A stretch of DNA of 64,000 bases from Paenalcaligenes hermetiae (GTDB lineage: Bacteria > Pseudomonadota > Gammaproteobacteria > Burkholderiales > Burkholderiaceae_B). Position numbers and translations under genes: made by a program. Positions 25,909 to 34,986 of this stretch are shown in pieces (the stretch's first letter is position 1; each line of letters starts with the position of its first letter). The notes below the pieces were generated by a model that had not been told where the DNA came from, did not search any database, and worked only from the letters and a program-made list of their open reading frames with translations. The DNA is taken from the NCBI RefSeq assembly GCF_039543645.1, contig NZ_BAABKD010000001.1, forward strand, positions 124,001 to 188,000, given 5' to 3'.

Positions 25909-27135
25909 ATGGCTGTTAATCTTGTTATTCCGCCCCAATCAGAAATCCATGCGGTCAAAGGGGTAAAAATTGGTATTGCCTCCGCTGGTATCCGCAAGGC
26001 TGGCAACAAAGACATCACGATTTTTCAGTTTGCCCCGAATACAGCCATTGCTGGCGTATTCACCACCAATCGCTTTAAAGCCGCACCCGTTCAGCTTTGC
26101 GAAGCCCATTTGGCCTCTGACAAAGACCCTCAAGCCTTAGTCATCAATACGGGTAATGCTAATGCCGGCACGGGCGAGCCCGGTTTAGTCGATGCGCGTA
26201 AAACCTGCGAAACCGTAGCCGAGCTTTTACAACTACGCCCCTCTCAGGTACTGCCCTTTTCCACTGGCGTGATCTTAGAGCCCTTACCCATGGAAAAACT
26301 ACTTGGTGCCCTACCCGCCGCGGTTGCCGACCTACAGGATAACAATTGGTTTAATGCTGCTTACAGCATTATGACCACGGATACCCAACCCAAAATCCAT
26401 TCCACACAGCTCCAGCTCGAAGACCAGACCATCACCATTACAGGTATTAGTAAAGGGGCGGGTATGATTCGCCCGAATATGGCCACTATGCTAGGGTTTT
26501 TGGCCACAGACGTAGGCATTGCGCCTGACCTACTCCAAGAAATGACACGCGCTATTGCGAACAAATCCTTTAATCGCATCACCATCGACGGTGATACCTC
26601 TACGAATGACTCTTTTGTGATCGCCGCTACGGGTCAAAGTGGCATCCATATTGATAGCGTAGCCAACCCGCACTATGCTCAGGTTTTTCAGGCTCTCAAG
26701 GAAGCCGCCATCGATTTAGCACAGAAAATTGTGCGCGACGGCGAGGGCGCCACTAAATTCATCACCATTACCGTAGAAAAGGCCGCCACCTCTGAAGAAG
26801 CACGAAAAATCGCTTACGCAATTGCTCACTCTCCCTTAGTTAAAACCGCATTTTATGCCTCTGACCCCAACCTAGGTCGGATTTTGGCAGCAATTGGTTA
26901 TGCCGGTGTCACGGATCTGGATGTCAGCCAGCTCCGCTTATGGCTAGGGGATGTACTGGTTGCCATTGACGGGGGGCGCAATCCCGATTACCTTGAAGCC
27001 GATGGCAAACGTGTTATGGAACAAAGCGAGATTCTCGTGCGTGTGGACTTAGCCCGCGGCGAGCACAGTGAAACCGTTTACACGTGTGACTTTTCTCACG
27101 ATTACGTAAGCATTAACGCTGATTATCGCTCCTAA
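25909..27135 (+). CDS. argJ: bifunctional glutamate N-acetyltransferase / ornithine acetyltransferase
   Basis: A 408-aa Ntn-type enzyme of arginine synthesis that transfers acetyl from N-acetylornithine to glutamate. The self-cleavage site is in [13 protein letters not shown], with the nucleophile Thr193 beginning the beta chain. [14 protein letters not shown] and [13 protein letters not shown] are the family motifs, and the C-terminal [10 protein letters not shown] is conserved. Whether it also uses acetyl-CoA to start the cycle cannot be told. It is preceded by a hairpin and followed by a 9-bp hairpin without a T-run. Confidence 0.96.
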   Translation: MAVNLVIPPQSEIHAVKGVKIGIASAGIRKAGNKDITIFQFAPNTAIAGVFTTNRFKAAPVQLCEAHLASDKDPQALVINTGNANAGTGEPGLVDARKTCETVAELLQLRPSQVLPFSTGVILEPLPMEKLLGALPAAVADLQDNNWFNAAYSIMTTDTQPKIHSTQLQLEDQTITITGISKGAGMIRPNMATMLGFLATDVGIAPDLLQEMTRAIANKSFNRITIDGDTSTNDSFVIAATGQSGIHIDSVANPHYAQVFQALKEAAIDLAQKIVRDGEGATKFITITVEKAATSEEARKIAYAIAHSPLVKTAFYASDPNLGRILAAIGYAGVTDLDVSQLRLWLGDVLVAIDGGRNPDYLEADGKRVMEQSEILVRVDLARGEHSETVYTCDFSHDYVSINADYRS

Positions 27136-27150
27136 TCCTCACTGCTTTTC

Positions 27151-27172
27151 CTGCCCTGTAACAACAGGGCAG
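27151..27172. repeat. perfect 9-bp hairpin after argJ
   Basis: CTGCCCTGT pairs with ACAGGGCAG around an AACA loop, directly downstream of argJ. There is no T-run on either strand, so it is not a standard intrinsic terminator. It could protect the 3' end of the argJ mRNA. Confidence 0.5.
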
Positions 27173-27241
27173 TAGTGCATATCACTCACGGTGCCATCCT
27201 CCCCATTGGGATAGGTGTTTTATTTACCTGGAGACAACACT

Positions 27242-28294
27242 GTGACGGCTACCGATCTTATTCTCACTCATACTCATAATCATATTGGCTACCTGACTTT
27301 AAATCGCCCCCAAGCCTTTAATGCACTTAATATCGAGATGATTCGAGCCATGCAACAGCAGCTCGACGCTTGGCAACACGACCCAGATATTTATGCCATA
27401 TGTATACGCGGTAACGGCGAAAAAGCGTTTTGTGCAGGCGGAGATATTCGTGATATGTATCACAACCACCTTAAAGATCCGGCCTTAAACGTCACTTTTT
27501 TTCAAGAAGAATACGCGCTGGATTACACTTTGCACACGTATAAAAAGCCCGTAATAGTTATTGCTCACCAGCTCGTTTTAGGCGGCGGAATGGGGTTACT
27601 CCAAGGCGCTGACTTTAGGGTAATCAGTGAGCAAACACGCTTAGGTATGCCCGAAGTTGCCATCGGCTATTTCCCTGATGTAGGTGCCAGTTATTTTTTA
27701 TCACGCTTACCGCATCAAGCTGGGGCATATATGGGCATTACGGGTAATACACTCAATGCCACCGACGCGCTCACCGTGGGTTTAGCGGACTACTGCTTAC
27801 CCCTTTCCCATCTGGCCCATCTGCAACACGAACTAGAACAAATCCACTGGGAGGCAGACGCTTTTGAAACCATTCAACGTCTGCTACTGCAGCAGCCCTC
27901 CACACAACCTGATTCTGAACTTAACCCCTATTGGGCGGCTATTGAACAACACTTCCAGCACAACACCGTCACCGATATCGTTGCTTCGCTACAAAATGAA
28001 TCCCGTCCTGAGTACCAAAACTGGGCACAACAAACCTTAGCCACCATCACCAGCCGCTCGCCTATTGCTATGTGTATGGCTCTAGCATTACAGCAACGAG
28101 GCAAGCACATGACACTAAAAGACTGTTTCGATATGGAACTCTATATGGATAGTATTTGGTTTGAGCGAGGCGACATTATGGAAGGCGTTCGTGCCCTGAG
28201 CATTGATAAAGATAAAAAACCTGTGTGGAATCCCGCAACGCTAGAGGCGGTCACCCCCGAGAAAATTCAGTCTTTTTTTACTGATTTCAAATAA
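27242..28294 (+). CDS. 3-hydroxyisobutyryl-CoA hydrolase-type enoyl-CoA hydratase-fold protein
   Basis: A 350-aa crotonase-fold protein of the ECH_2 branch. GNGEKAFCAGGDIRDMY is the oxyanion and acid motif of the hydrolase type. LGGGMGLLQGADFRV and MPEVAIGYFPDVGASYFLSR follow, and the length (about 350) fits 3-hydroxyisobutyryl-CoA hydrolases of valine breakdown rather than simple hydratases. GTG 27242 is chosen because CTGGAGA lies 8 bases upstream; the longer frame from GTG 27215 starts before the conserved region. No other valine-degradation gene is adjacent, so the pathway is inferred from family only. Confidence 0.87.
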   Translation: MTATDLILTHTHNHIGYLTLNRPQAFNALNIEMIRAMQQQLDAWQHDPDIYAICIRGNGEKAFCAGGDIRDMYHNHLKDPALNVTFFQEEYALDYTLHTYKKPVIVIAHQLVLGGGMGLLQGADFRVISEQTRLGMPEVAIGYFPDVGASYFLSRLPHQAGAYMGITGNTLNATDALTVGLADYCLPLSHLAHLQHELEQIHWEADAFETIQRLLLQQPSTQPDSELNPYWAAIEQHFQHNTVTDIVASLQNESRPEYQNWAQQTLATITSRSPIAMCMALALQQRGKHMTLKDCFDMELYMDSIWFERGDIMEGVRALSIDKDKKPVWNPATLEAVTPEKIQSFFTDFK

Positions 28295-28394
28295 AAAAAA
28301 ATGTCAACAGGCTATAACCCGATCAGTATTATCCCCTTATAAAAGCCCATACCCAAACCCACAATATATTGATATTCTAATTAAAAGATCTCAT

Positions 28395-28452
28395 CCCCAA
28401 TGTAGCAACATCCATTGGGGGGTTACTGTAATACACCATAATTAAACAGTAA
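28395..28452 (+). promoter_or_regulatory. two inverted repeats in the leader of the degenerate acyl-CoA synthetase gene
   Basis: CCCCAATG (28395-28402) mirrors CATTGGGG (28413-28420). Directly after it, TTACTGT (28423-28429) mirrors ACAGTAA (28446-28452). Both lie 37-94 bp before the start and resemble two adjacent operators. The rest of the 28295-28488 spacer is AT-rich with no other structure seen. Confidence 0.45.
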
Positions 28453-28488
28453 TTCACTACCCGTAGTATTTGTAGCAGGAGGAGGCGC

Positions 28489-30156
28489 ATGAGTCGCAGT
28501 AGCTATGTACACGGCAGTACCCAAGTTGCACTCACCAACCAAACCATTGGTGATTATTTTGATCAAATCGTACAAAAGCAGGCGAACCATGATGCGCTCA
28601 TCAGTTCTGCTGAAGGCCTGCGTCTCAATTGGCAACAACTACACCAAGCCACTCAAACCTTGGCTGCGGGGCTGCTTACTTTGGGGCTAACCACTGGCGA
28701 CCGGCTCGCCATTTGGGCACAAAACAGCAGCACGTGGCTTATCACCCAGCTCGCTTGCGCCAAAACGGGGATTATTCTGGTCAATATTAACCCCTCTGCC
28801 CGCAGCAGCGAACTAGCACAACAGCTAAATGCCGTGGAAGCCAAGGCCTTATTATTTCAAGCAAAATTCAAAAGCAGTGACTACACCCATATGGTGCAAA
28901 CGCTGCTGCCAGAGCTTGCCCAAGCCCAGGCGGGTCAACTACAAGCCCAAGCCATCCCGTCATTGCGGCATGTGATCCAAATCGATGATGATGCCCCGAC
29001 TGGCATGTGGGATTTACGCACGGTCAAACAGCTTGCGCAGCGCGTTTCTGCCGAGCAAGTAAACACCGTTCAGCGCACATTGCATTGCCATCAGCCCTGC
29101 AATATTCAATTTAGTAGTGCGCTTGGTACCGAAGCCGCACCGGTCACGCTTAGCCACCACAACATTCTCAATAACGGCTACTTTATTGGCCAGCAGCTTC
29201 AGCTCACTCCCGCTGATCGAATTTGTATCCCTGTACCGCTATTTCACTGTTTTGGTATGGTCATGGGTAATATGGCTGCCATCGCCCATGGGGCGACGAT
29301 GATTTATCCCGATCAAGCCTTTGATCCTGAAAAGGTATTGCATACGATTCACACCGAACGATGCACAGCCTTATACGGGGTTCCGGCTATGTTTGTCAGC
29401 CTACTTGATCATCCCATGCTGGCCCAAAGCGATGTTAGCTCCCTACGTACAGGGATTATGGCCGGTGCGCCCTGCCCCATTGAGGTAATGCAGCGCGTCA
29501 CTACAGAGCTCCATATGCCTCAGGTTGTCATTGCTTATGGCATGACGGAATCTTCTCCTGTTTCTTTTATGAGCTCTGTTCATGACCCGCTTGATCGACG
29601 GGTCAGCACCGTGGGTCAGGTTCAACCCCATATCGAGGCCAAAATCCTCGATGAGAATAATCAAATCGTTCCCCTTGGCACTGTAGGTCAGCTTTGTGTT
29701 AAAGGCTACCACGTCATGCAAGGCTACTGGCAACGTCCCGATCTTACCCAACAAGTCATTCGCGAAGGCTGGTTATATACCGGTGATTTAGCGCGTTTTG
29801 ACGAAGACGGCTACTGCCAAATCGTGGGCAATATCAAAGACATGATTATCCGCGGCGGGGAAAACATTTATTTAGCCGAGGTCCACACTTTTGTGCGGCA
29901 GCACCCTGCAATTGCCGAACTTATCCTCTTTGGCGTACCCGATCCGCGCATGGGCCAAGAGCTCTGCGCAGCCATTCGCCTACACGAGGGTCATACGCTA
30001 GACGCCGATGGCCTTCGTCAGTACTGCCATGGTCAAATCGCCCATTACAAAATCCCTCGTTATGTGTTGTGTTATGACCAATTCCCCAGCGCAGGACCAA
30101 ATCAATCACTTAAAGATCTGTTAGAAGCAGACGCCATTCAAAAACTCGGTCTCTAG
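28489..30156 (+). CDS. AMP-binding (acyl-CoA synthetase-like) protein with replaced catalytic motifs
   Basis: A 555-aa ANL-superfamily protein with a full-length open frame and a strong AGGAGGAGG ribosome-binding site. The AMP-binding P-loop, usually TSGTTGxPKG before TLSHHN, is here SSALGTEAAP (residues 209-218). The flanking IQF and TLSHHNILNNGYFIG are intact. The C-terminal catalytic Lys motif, normally TGK after an EFP-type segment, is replaced by PSAGPNQSLK (533-542). Other motifs are intact: YGMTESSPVSF, YTGDLARFDEDGYCQIVG and the hinge MIIRGGENIYLAE. The residues lost bind ATP phosphate and catalyse adenylation, so the protein is probably not a normal ligase. It precedes the ABC uptake operon by 61 bases, and the second gene of that operon is an intact paralogue. 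Confidence 0.85.
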   Translation: MSRSSYVHGSTQVALTNQTIGDYFDQIVQKQANHDALISSAEGLRLNWQQLHQATQTLAAGLLTLGLTTGDRLAIWAQNSSTWLITQLACAKTGIILVNINPSARSSELAQQLNAVEAKALLFQAKFKSSDYTHMVQTLLPELAQAQAGQLQAQAIPSLRHVIQIDDDAPTGMWDLRTVKQLAQRVSAEQVNTVQRTLHCHQPCNIQFSSALGTEAAPVTLSHHNILNNGYFIGQQLQLTPADRICIPVPLFHCFGMVMGNMAAIAHGATMIYPDQAFDPEKVLHTIHTERCTALYGVPAMFVSLLDHPMLAQSDVSSLRTGIMAGAPCPIEVMQRVTTELHMPQVVIAYGMTESSPVSFMSSVHDPLDRRVSTVGQVQPHIEAKILDENNQIVPLGTVGQLCVKGYHVMQGYWQRPDLTQQVIREGWLYTGDLARFDEDGYCQIVGNIKDMIIRGGENIYLAEVHTFVRQHPAIAELILFGVPDPRMGQELCAAIRLHEGHTLDADGLRQYCHGQIAHYKIPRYVLCYDQFPSAGPNQSLKDLLEADAIQKLGL

Positions 30157-30217
30157 TCCGAAAACTTATACCTAGATTGGGCGACGCTACCAAAGGTCGC
30201 ACTGTGAGGAAGACATC

Positions 30218-31036
30218 ATGAGCTTAACGTCAACGTTAACGTCAACAGCACCTAACAACGAGGTGGTGTTAGCGTGTCATAACATCAGTCGGTGGTTTGG
30301 CGGGTTACACGCCGTCAAGCACGTGACGATGGAAATACGCAAAGGAGAAACCTTAGGATTAGTGGGGCCAAATGGTTCAGGAAAAACCACTACGGTAAAT
30401 GCCATTACTGGCTTTTTCCCACCCCAAGAAGGTGAGATTCTCTATATGGGGCGCCCTATCCAAAAAATGCGCCCGCATGAAATTGCACAACAAGGCATTG
30501 CACGAACTTTCCAGAACGTCGCTCTGTTTAAAGGGATGAGTGTCTTAGACAATATTTTGCTAGGGCGCCATAACTTTATGAAACCCAGTGTATTACGCGC
30601 CATGCTCTATTGGTGGTCTGCACAAAAAGAAGAGGTCAGCAACCGCTATAAAGTCGAAGAAATTATCGACTTGCTGCAATTAGAGGATGTGCGCGATGAA
30701 ATGGTTGACGTAGTGCCACTAGGCACCCAAAAACGGGTCGAGCTCGCCCGTGCTTTGGTCGCTGAGCCTCAGTTCTTGATCCTTGATGAACCCATGGCGG
30801 GCATGAACCAAGAAGAAAAAGAATACATGGTTCGCTTTATTTTGGATGCTAAAGAAGCACTGGGTCTCACTATTTTGCTCATTGAGCACCATATGGATGT
30901 AGTTACTGCCATTTGTGATCGACTCGTCGTGCTGAATAACGGCGAAAAAATCAAAGAAGGCCAACCGCTTGAAGCCATTAGCGACCCCACAGTTGTCGCT
31001 GCCTACATTGGGAGGGTTGATAATGCAGCAGCTTGA
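30218..31036 (+). CDS. LivG-type ABC transporter ATP-binding protein
   Basis: A 272-aa branched-chain-amino-acid-type ATPase. Walker A is GPNGSGKTT (about 50-58), the Q-loop ARTFQNVALFKGM, Walker B LILDEPMAGM and the H-loop LIEHHMD. The ABC signature, usually LSxGQ, reads VPLGTQKRVELARAL, a variant seen in this subfamily. It starts at ATG 30218 with GAGGAAG 9 bases upstream; the N-terminus contains a small nucleotide direct repeat (AACGTCAACGTTAACGTCAAC). It is the first gene of the six-gene uptake operon and overlaps the ligase gene by 14 bases. Confidence 0.92.
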   Translation: MSLTSTLTSTAPNNEVVLACHNISRWFGGLHAVKHVTMEIRKGETLGLVGPNGSGKTTTVNAITGFFPPQEGEILYMGRPIQKMRPHEIAQQGIARTFQNVALFKGMSVLDNILLGRHNFMKPSVLRAMLYWWSAQKEEVSNRYKVEEIIDLLQLEDVRDEMVDVVPLGTQKRVELARALVAEPQFLILDEPMAGMNQEEKEYMVRFILDAKEALGLTILLIEHHMDVVTAICDRLVVLNNGEKIKEGQPLEAISDPTVVAAYIGRVDNAAA

Positions 31037-32987
31037 TGCCCGTGAATTATCGCGCCAGCTCCACCCACACTGGGAGGACACAGACCATTTACTGACGCTA
31101 CTGGCTGAAAATGCCAAAAATTTTCCTCAGCAAGTCGCCATGCGCGAACGCGACCACGGTATTTGGCAAGAATATACGTGGCAAGACTACCTTGACCATG
31201 TCATCGGTTTTGCGGCGGGTTTAGAACAGCTTGGTGTCAAAGAAAATGACATCGTATTGATTTTGGGCGATAACCGACCCGCGTTATATTTCGCCATGTT
31301 AGGCATTATTGCCTTGCGTGCCATCCCTTCGCCAGCCTACCCTGACACCACCCCCGAAGAGCTCTCTGGTCAAATCGAACGCGAGCGCATTGCATTTGCG
31401 GTGGCCGAAGACCAGGAACAAGTGGATAAACTGCTACATGTAGTCAAAATCCAAGGGGATCAAAGCGGCATTCGCCGTATTATTTATGATGACCCCCGCG
31501 GGCTGGAGCAGCAGAACCACCCCCTGACCATCGCGTTTAAAGAGGTGGTTGCCAACGGCCAAGCGCGCCTTAACGCCGAACCCGCGTTATTTAACGACCT
31601 AATTAATCGCCCTTCGATTCATGATACGGCGGCGCTCTTGCACTCGTCAGGGACAACCGGCGTCCCCAAAGGAATCCCTCTTAAACACGGCCATATCTTA
31701 TATGGCGCACGGAATGCGGCGAATGCAGGCTACTTTTCCGAGGGGGAAGTACACATGGCGTATCTCCCCATAGCTTGGGTGGGGGATTTTATTTTCTCCA
31801 TTGGGGCGGCTTTAGCCTTACGCTTTGTGGTAAATATCCCCGAACGCCAAGAAACCTCTCAGCACGATTTGCGCGAAATTGCCCCCACCTTGTACTTTTG
31901 TTCACCACGAGCTTGGTCGAACATGCTGACTCGTATCCAAGTCGGCATTGACGAATCCCCCCCCTTTAAGCAGCGCATGTATCACCACTTTATGAATTTT
32001 GCCCTTGAGCTCGAGCGCAAACGACTGAATGGCAAACAACCTTCGTTTGGGCAAAAGCTGTGGTACTGGGTCGGCGAGCAGCTTATTTATGGACCGGTCA
32101 AAGACCATCTGGGCTTATCGCGCGTTACCAAGCCCTATACCGCAGGAGAAGCCATCGGAGAAGATGTGTTCTTATTTTTCCGAGCGCTAGGCTTAAACTT
32201 GCGCCAATTCTATGGACAAACCGAAAACTGTGCTTTGGCCGCGGCGCAATCCGCTGATGAGGTCAAACTGCATACTGTAGGACGTCCTTTCCCCGGAGTA
32301 GAAATCAAAATCAATGATGATGGCGAAATCCTTATGCGGGGAGATAACGTTTTTGACGGCTATTATGAAAAGCCCGAAGACACGGCTGAAACCTTACGCG
32401 ATGGCTGGATGCACACCGGTGACGCGGGCTATCTCGAAGAGGACGGTCAGCTGGTGGTGTTAGGGCGTGTCTCTGAAGTAGTGTACACCGCCCAAAAAGA
32501 GCGCTTTATTCCCACCTATATTGAAAACCGCTTACAGTTTAGTCACTACATTAAAGACGCCTGCATTCTGGGTAAGGATCGTGATTATCTCACGGTCATT
32601 ATTTGTATTGATTTTCAGGCGGTGGGGCATTGGGCTACAGAAAACGGGGTGCCCTATTCTTCCTATGCCGAGCTTTCTCAGCAGCCCAAAGTCTATGACT
32701 TGATTCGTGAACAAATCCTCAAAACCAATCACATGCTCCCAGAGCCATTACAAATCCGTCGCTTTGTGAACTTGCACAAAGAGTTCGATGCTAACGATGG
32801 CGAGGTCACGCGCACACGTAAACTGCGTCGCAATGTGATTGACCAAAACTACAAAGCCATTATCGATGCTATCTATAACGGCCACGAATCCATTGAATTT
32901 GAAGCTCCTATTGTCTACGAGACTGGGGAAACTGGTGTACTAAAACGCACCCTCCAGATTCAAGACGTGACTAGCAAAAGGAATTAA
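31023..32987 (+). CDS. AMP-dependent acyl-CoA ligase (long-chain/aromatic acid type)
   Basis: A 654-aa ANL-superfamily ligase with intact motifs: SSGTTGVPKG (about 208-217), FYGQTENC, MHTGDAGYLEEDGQLVVLGR and a C-terminal domain ending in TRTRKLRR. It should activate a carboxylic acid to its CoA thioester with ATP. It is inside the ABC operon, between the livG-type and livH-type genes. That suggests the imported substrate is an acid trapped as a CoA ester, as in known aromatic-acid or hydroxycinnamate uptake clusters. Which acid is not visible. ATG 31023 is preferred, with GGGAGG upstream, overlapping livG by 14 bases. Confidence 0.9.
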   Translation: MQQLDARELSRQLHPHWEDTDHLLTLLAENAKNFPQQVAMRERDHGIWQEYTWQDYLDHVIGFAAGLEQLGVKENDIVLILGDNRPALYFAMLGIIALRAIPSPAYPDTTPEELSGQIERERIAFAVAEDQEQVDKLLHVVKIQGDQSGIRRIIYDDPRGLEQQNHPLTIAFKEVVANGQARLNAEPALFNDLINRPSIHDTAALLHSSGTTGVPKGIPLKHGHILYGARNAANAGYFSEGEVHMAYLPIAWVGDFIFSIGAALALRFVVNIPERQETSQHDLREIAPTLYFCSPRAWSNMLTRIQVGIDESPPFKQRMYHHFMNFALELERKRLNGKQPSFGQKLWYWVGEQLIYGPVKDHLGLSRVTKPYTAGEAIGEDVFLFFRALGLNLRQFYGQTENCALAAAQSADEVKLHTVGRPFPGVEIKINDDGEILMRGDNVFDGYYEKPEDTAETLRDGWMHTGDAGYLEEDGQLVVLGRVSEVVYTAQKERFIPTYIENRLQFSHYIKDACILGKDRDYLTVIICIDFQAVGHWATENGVPYSSYAELSQQPKVYDLIREQILKTNHMLPEPLQIRRFVNLHKEFDANDGEVTRTRKLRRNVIDQNYKAIIDAIYNGHESIEFEAPIVYETGETGVLKRTLQIQDVTSKRN

Positions 32988-32989
32988 CC

Positions 32990-33868
32990 ATGGCGTATTT
33001 CCTCGAACTTTTGATTAACGGTGCGCTAACTGGCTTGATGTACAGCCTCGTAGCGCTAGGGGTGGTGTTGATTTATAAATCCGCCGGGGTACCCAACCTT
33101 GCCCAAGGCGCTATGGTGATGTCCGCCGCCTACATTGTTTGGGTTTTAAGCTCCTACGGCGTGCCCATGTTGCTTGCCATTCTGATCGGGGCGATCATCA
33201 TGTTCATTTTTGGCATGCTCGCCGAGCGCTTTTTACTGCGCAAAATGGTGGGGCAGCCCATCATCATGATCGTGATGTTAACGCTAGGGCTCGAGATTTT
33301 CTTGCGCGGCTTTGGTCCAGGTATCTTAGGTGCTGCGCCCAAACAAATCAGCATTGGGGTTTCGCTTGCTCCAATTATCATCGGCGATGTGTTTATCAAC
33401 CGAATCTATCTTGTGGGTGGTGTAATTGCCTTGTTACTGATCGGGGCATCTGCACTGTTTTTCCGTACTCGCACCGGTACAAAACTGCGTGCGGTATCCG
33501 ATGACCATATTTCCAGCTGGTCCGTAGGTATTTCGGTAGAGCGTGCCATTGGTGTGTCTTGGGGTATTGCAGGAATTTCAGCCTTGGCTGCTGGGGTGGT
33601 CTGGGGCTCTGTACAAGGCGTGGACTGGACCTTATCCGAACTACTTTTCCCTGCGATTGCCGTCGTCATCCTTGGGGGGTTAGACAGTGTGCTTGGGGTG
33701 CTGATTGGCGGCCTAATCGTTGGCATTTTAGGCAGTGTTATCCCTGGCTACCTGGACGAAATCGCAGGGGGTGGCACACGCGATGTGGTGACCTCTGTCA
33801 TTATTTTGCTCACCATCATGTTCCGTCCCTATGGGATTTTAGGTCGCGAAGACATTGAAAGGGTGTAA
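32990..33868 (+). CDS. LivH-type ABC transporter permease
   Basis: A 292-aa inner-membrane permease with about eight transmembrane segments. It begins LLINGALTGLMYSLVALGVVLI, and the family loop FFRTRTGTKLRAVSDDHISSWSVGISVERAI contacts the ATPase. GSVQGVDWTLSE and LGGLDSVLGVLIGGL are typical. It starts 2 bases after the ligase stop. With the livM-type gene it forms the membrane channel of the operon's importer. Confidence 0.93.
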   Translation: MAYFLELLINGALTGLMYSLVALGVVLIYKSAGVPNLAQGAMVMSAAYIVWVLSSYGVPMLLAILIGAIIMFIFGMLAERFLLRKMVGQPIIMIVMLTLGLEIFLRGFGPGILGAAPKQISIGVSLAPIIIGDVFINRIYLVGGVIALLLIGASALFFRTRTGTKLRAVSDDHISSWSVGISVERAIGVSWGIAGISALAAGVVWGSVQGVDWTLSELLFPAIAVVILGGLDSVLGVLIGGLIVGILGSVIPGYLDEIAGGGTRDVVTSVIILLTIMFRPYGILGREDIERV

Positions 33869-33870
33869 TT

Positions 33871-34944
33871 ATGTTTTATCGTTTATCTGGCATTCACCAT
33901 ACTCGCTATGAAACCGCTCGTCGTCTTTGGCCTATACCCGCAGATCGACGCCAGGTTTGGTTTTTACTCCTACTCGGCCTAGCCGCCCCTTTTGTATTTA
34001 GTAATTTTTATCTTACTAGCTACATCATGCCTTGGCTGATTCTCAGTGCGGCCGCCCTTTCCCTGACGCTGTTAATGGGAATTGCTGGTCAGTTGCACTT
34101 TGGTTTTGCCTCCGTAATGGCGATAGGGGCTTATACGAGTATTCACCTGACTCGGGCTGGAGTACCTTTAGAGTTCGCCCTGCTTGGTGCCGGCTTGGCC
34201 TCGGCACTGATTGGTAGTGTTTTTGGAGCAGCCGCGCTACGCGTCAAGGGGTTATATTTGGTGATGGCGACTTTAGCAATGCAATATCTGGTCGACTGGA
34301 CCATTATCAACGTGCCCGCCATTAGCGGCGGCGCACAAGCCACGCTGCAAACTCCTGCCAGCACCTTTTTCTTTATCTCCTTAAAAACCGATATGGCGCG
34401 CTATTACTTAGCGCTGCTCTGGGTAGTTTTTGTCACGCTATTGATTCTCAATATCAAACGCACCAGTATCGGCCGAGCTCTGGTCGCAGTCCGTGATAAA
34501 GACTATGCCGCCGCTGTCATTGGTGTCAACGTTGTACGTTATAAACTGGTCGCCTTTTTTACCAGCTCCTTTTTAGGTGGTGTCACTGGTGCTATCTTGG
34601 CCTTCTGCTATTACCAAGCGGTCACCCCCGAGCAATTTAATTTTAATATCTCTGTACAGTTAGTCGCCATGGTACTTGTGGGAGGCTTAGGCAGTGTACT
34701 AGGGGCATACTTAGGCGCCGGCTTTGTATTGCTTGTCCCCATCTTACTGACCAACGGTGTGATTCTGCTCTCAGGGATGGGCTGGTTAGATGTATCCACT
34801 AACCTTTTAGCACATATCCCACTCATGATTTACGGGGCACTAATCATTGGCTTCTTGCTTTTTGAACCCCTTGGCTTAGGCAAAATCTACGATAACTTCC
34901 GTAATTATTTACTGGTTTGGCCTTTCCGCCACTCAAAGCTGTAA
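33871..34944 (+). CDS. LivM-type ABC transporter permease
   Basis: A 357-aa permease with an N-terminal cytosolic extension (RLSGIHHTRYETARR) before about eight to nine transmembrane segments. The signature SLTLLMGIAGQLHFGFASVMAIGAY is the LivM motif; usually it reads GQxSLG, but here GQLHFGF. SIGRALVAVRDKDYAAAVIGVNV is the coupling helix region, and LVGGLGSVLGAYLGA follows. It starts 2 bases after the livH-type gene. Confidence 0.93.
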   Translation: MFYRLSGIHHTRYETARRLWPIPADRRQVWFLLLLGLAAPFVFSNFYLTSYIMPWLILSAAALSLTLLMGIAGQLHFGFASVMAIGAYTSIHLTRAGVPLEFALLGAGLASALIGSVFGAAALRVKGLYLVMATLAMQYLVDWTIINVPAISGGAQATLQTPASTFFFISLKTDMARYYLALLWVVFVTLLILNIKRTSIGRALVAVRDKDYAAAVIGVNVVRYKLVAFFTSSFLGGVTGAILAFCYYQAVTPEQFNFNISVQLVAMVLVGGLGSVLGAYLGAGFVLLVPILLTNGVILLSGMGWLDVSTNLLAHIPLMIYGALIIGFLLFEPLGLGKIYDNFRNYLLVWPFRHSKL

Positions 34945-34986
34945 TTCCTATAACGAAGTAAAAACGATACCTCTAGGAGGATAACG

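Noticed and set aside
28489..30156. Frameshift or pseudogene explanation for the degenerate synthetase
   Set aside because: The frame is open at full length, conserved motifs on both sides of each altered site stay in frame, and the ribosome-binding site is strong. I treat it as a pseudoenzyme rather than a pseudogene.
30218..30260. AACGTCAACGTTAACGTCAAC tandem repeat as a regulatory site
   Set aside because: It lies within the first codons of the livG-type gene and encodes its Ser/Thr/Leu-rich N-terminus. Slippage is possible, but no regulatory role can be supported.
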